This document shows, one piece after another, positions 5,920 to 6,780 of a stretch of 6,780 nt of DNA (the stretch's first letter is position 1; every line of letters starts with the position of its first letter). The notes below the pieces were generated by a model. It had not been told where the DNA came from. It was given only the letters and a program-made list of their open reading frames with translations, and did no database searches. Source of the DNA: an uncultured Acidobacteriota bacterium. Its GTDB lineage: Bacteria; Acidobacteriota; Terriglobia; Terriglobales; Acidobacteriaceae. The stretch lies in the NCBI GenBank assembly GCA_903832475.1, contig CAILBQ010000427.1, positions 1-6,780 on the forward strand, read 5' to 3'. Position numbers and translations under genes: made by a program.

Positions 5920-5962
5920 GACGCGATCAGCGTAGTTTTCAGTCGGAGCACGGAGACCATCC

Positions 5963-5991
5963 TTGACTCGCCAAGTGGCCAAGGCTATCGT
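5963..5991 (+). promoter_or_regulatory. Sigma70-like promoter of the ECF sigma gene
   Basis: TTGACT (5963-5968), a 17-base spacer and TATCGT (5986-5991). The -35 is one base from consensus, the spacing is ideal and the -10 keeps TAT and the final T. Transcription would begin near 5998, leaving a leader of about 23 bases before the ATG at 6021. The ribosome site is weak (GAGG at 6002-6005 is too far), so initiation may be inefficient or near-leaderless. Confidence 0.55.
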
Positions 5992-6020
5992 GAACTCACC
6001 TGAGGCTGGTTTCTACGAAA

Positions 6021-6620
6021 ATGGATTCGACCAATTCCCATCCTGTCACTGAGTTGCTCGGGCGTTGGAAGGGCGGAGACCAGGAAGCACTGGCGATGCT
6101 TATTCCCCTGGTTTATAACGAATTGCGCGTCATCGCCCAACATCATCTACGACGCGAAAGACCGGGCCATACACTGCAAAGCGGCGCCTTGGTCAACGAA
6201 GCATATCTGAGACTGCTCGGTCAGCATCCCGACACGCAAAATCGTGCCCATTTCTTGGCTGTCTCATCGCGGTTGATGCGCCAGATTCTGGTTGACCACG
6301 CACGAAGCTTTGGCGCTGCCAAGCGCGGCAGCGACCTCAAAGTCGAGCTGGATGCCGATATCATGTCGCCCCAACGCGGCGACCCGATCGATCTGATCGT
6401 CCTGAATGATGCCCTGGATGCCCTCACCCTGCTCGACGAACAGCAAAGCCGCATCGTCGAGCTTCGCTTCTTTGGTGGACTCTCCACCGAAGAAGCCGCT
6501 GAAGTGCTGAATATCTCAACCGCTACTGTCAAGCGCGACTGGAGCGTGGCCAAAGCATGGCTCTCGCGGAAAATGAAACGAGGAGCGGATGGGCGAATCG
6601 GACCAGTGGTCGCGAATTAA
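6021..6620 (+). CDS. ECF RNA polymerase sigma factor, Sigma70_ECF / TIGR02999 type
   Basis: 199 residues, a normal length for ECF sigma factors, which direct RNA polymerase to dedicated promoters. Region 2 spans about residues 8-97: ALVNEAYLRLL (56-66) and HFLAVSSRLMRQILVDHAR (77-95), the core-binding and -10 recognition part. A short variable linker follows, then region 4 at about 130-187: LDEQQSRIVELRFFGGLSTE and a helix-turn-helix with recognition helix STATVKRDWSVAKAWL, the -35 reader. The VNEAYLRL and VDHAR phrases with VKRDW in the final helix are typical of the acidobacterial/planctomycete family that sits beside Ser/Thr kinases. The kinase gene overlaps its last 32 bases in another frame, implying translational coupling; no anti-sigma gene is seen, so the kinase may control it. 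A good sigma70-like promoter precedes it. Confidence 0.93.
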   Translation: MDSTNSHPVTELLGRWKGGDQEALAMLIPLVYNELRVIAQHHLRRERPGHTLQSGALVNEAYLRLLGQHPDTQNRAHFLAVSSRLMRQILVDHARSFGAAKRGSDLKVELDADIMSPQRGDPIDLIVLNDALDALTLLDEQQSRIVELRFFGGLSTEEAAEVLNISTATVKRDWSVAKAWLSRKMKRGADGRIGPVVAN

Positions 6621-6780
6621 AGATATCGTCGGAGCAGCTCTGGAAAAAGAGCCGAGCGAACGCCCGGCATATCTGGACCAGGCCTGCACCACGAACGGAC
6701 CGCTGCGGCAGGAAGTTGATTCCCTGCTGGCTGCCTATGAGAAAGCGAACGGATTCACCGCAGGCGCTTGGCAGGCCAGC
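6589..6780 (+). CDS. Ser/Thr protein kinase, N-terminal 64 codons (cut by window edge)
   Basis: The ATG at 6589 lies inside the sigma gene, in the +1 frame, behind GAGGAG (6580-6585). The frame stays open to the last base. The sequence begins MGESDQWSRIKDIVGAALEK, followed by EPSERPAYLDQAC and LRQEVDSLLAAYEKANGF. The pattern W-x-x-(I/V)-K-x-I...ALE-x-x-P-x-x-R-x-x-(Y/F)-L-D-x-A-C...LR-x-E-V-x-x-LL is the standard N-terminal helical segment of acidobacterial Hanks-type kinases encoded right after this kind of ECF gene. The kinase catalytic domain, and usually a transmembrane segment with TPR or WD40/TolB-like repeats, would follow outside the window. None of the kinase catalytic motifs are visible here, so the call rests on this segment plus context. 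The 32-base overlap implies a two-gene operon. Confidence 0.82.
   Translation, partial: MGESDQWSRIKDIVGAALEKEPSERPAYLDQACTTNGPLRQEVDSLLAAYEKANGFTAGAWQAS

Overview
The window looks like a chromosomal stretch from an Acidobacteriota genome, probably class Terriglobia. This is inferred from family recognition, not from a search. The support is an ECF sigma factor of the Sigma70_ECF/TIGR02999 type overlapping a Ser/Thr protein kinase with a typical acidobacterial N-terminus, a large secreted surface protein of a kind recurrent in that phylum, and dispersed GGGTGCCCC-headed hairpin repeats. Most genes are G+C-rich; the left-edge gene is clearly poorer in G+C.

Layout from left to right. Positions 3-719 (+) hold the C-terminal 238 codons of a bacterial reverse transcriptase of the Abi/DRT/'unknown group' type, a likely anti-phage gene acquired by transfer; its N-terminus lies outside the window. 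Positions 720-1359 contain no intact gene: three short hairpin elements share a GGGTGCCCC head, a cluster of nested hairpins lies at 782-890, and a fossil C-terminus of a DUF2442-type protein lies at 982-1080 (-), cut off exactly where the second hairpin element begins. Positions 1360-2466 (-) encode a complete bacterial DNA topoisomerase IB with all five catalytic residues at the spacing I recall for the Deinococcus radiodurans enzyme.

Positions 2467-3112 form a 646-base gap. On the minus strand it holds a possible promoter, a strong Shine-Dalgarno sequence, a 19-23 codon ORF ended by TAG whose frame then stays open for another 82 codons, and a 12-bp perfect hairpin, all upstream of the topoisomerase. 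A stem-loop at 3051-3095 follows the next gene. Positions 3113-5761 (-) encode an 882-residue secreted surface or fibre-like protein with a signal peptide, G-V/I-x-G repeats, a glycine-rich GI-x-A-x-GG repeat block and a conserved-looking C-terminal module.

A 259-base divergent intergenic region (5762-6020) separates that gene from the sigma factor (6021-6620, +). It contains a good sigma70-like promoter facing the sigma gene and a TTCTCGA-CCA-TCGAGAA palindrome. The kinase gene (from 6589) starts inside the sigma gene and runs off the right edge. The sigma/kinase pair is probably one signalling unit, and the divergent surface protein is a plausible but unproven target. No tRNA, rRNA, CRISPR array or complete insertion sequence was seen.
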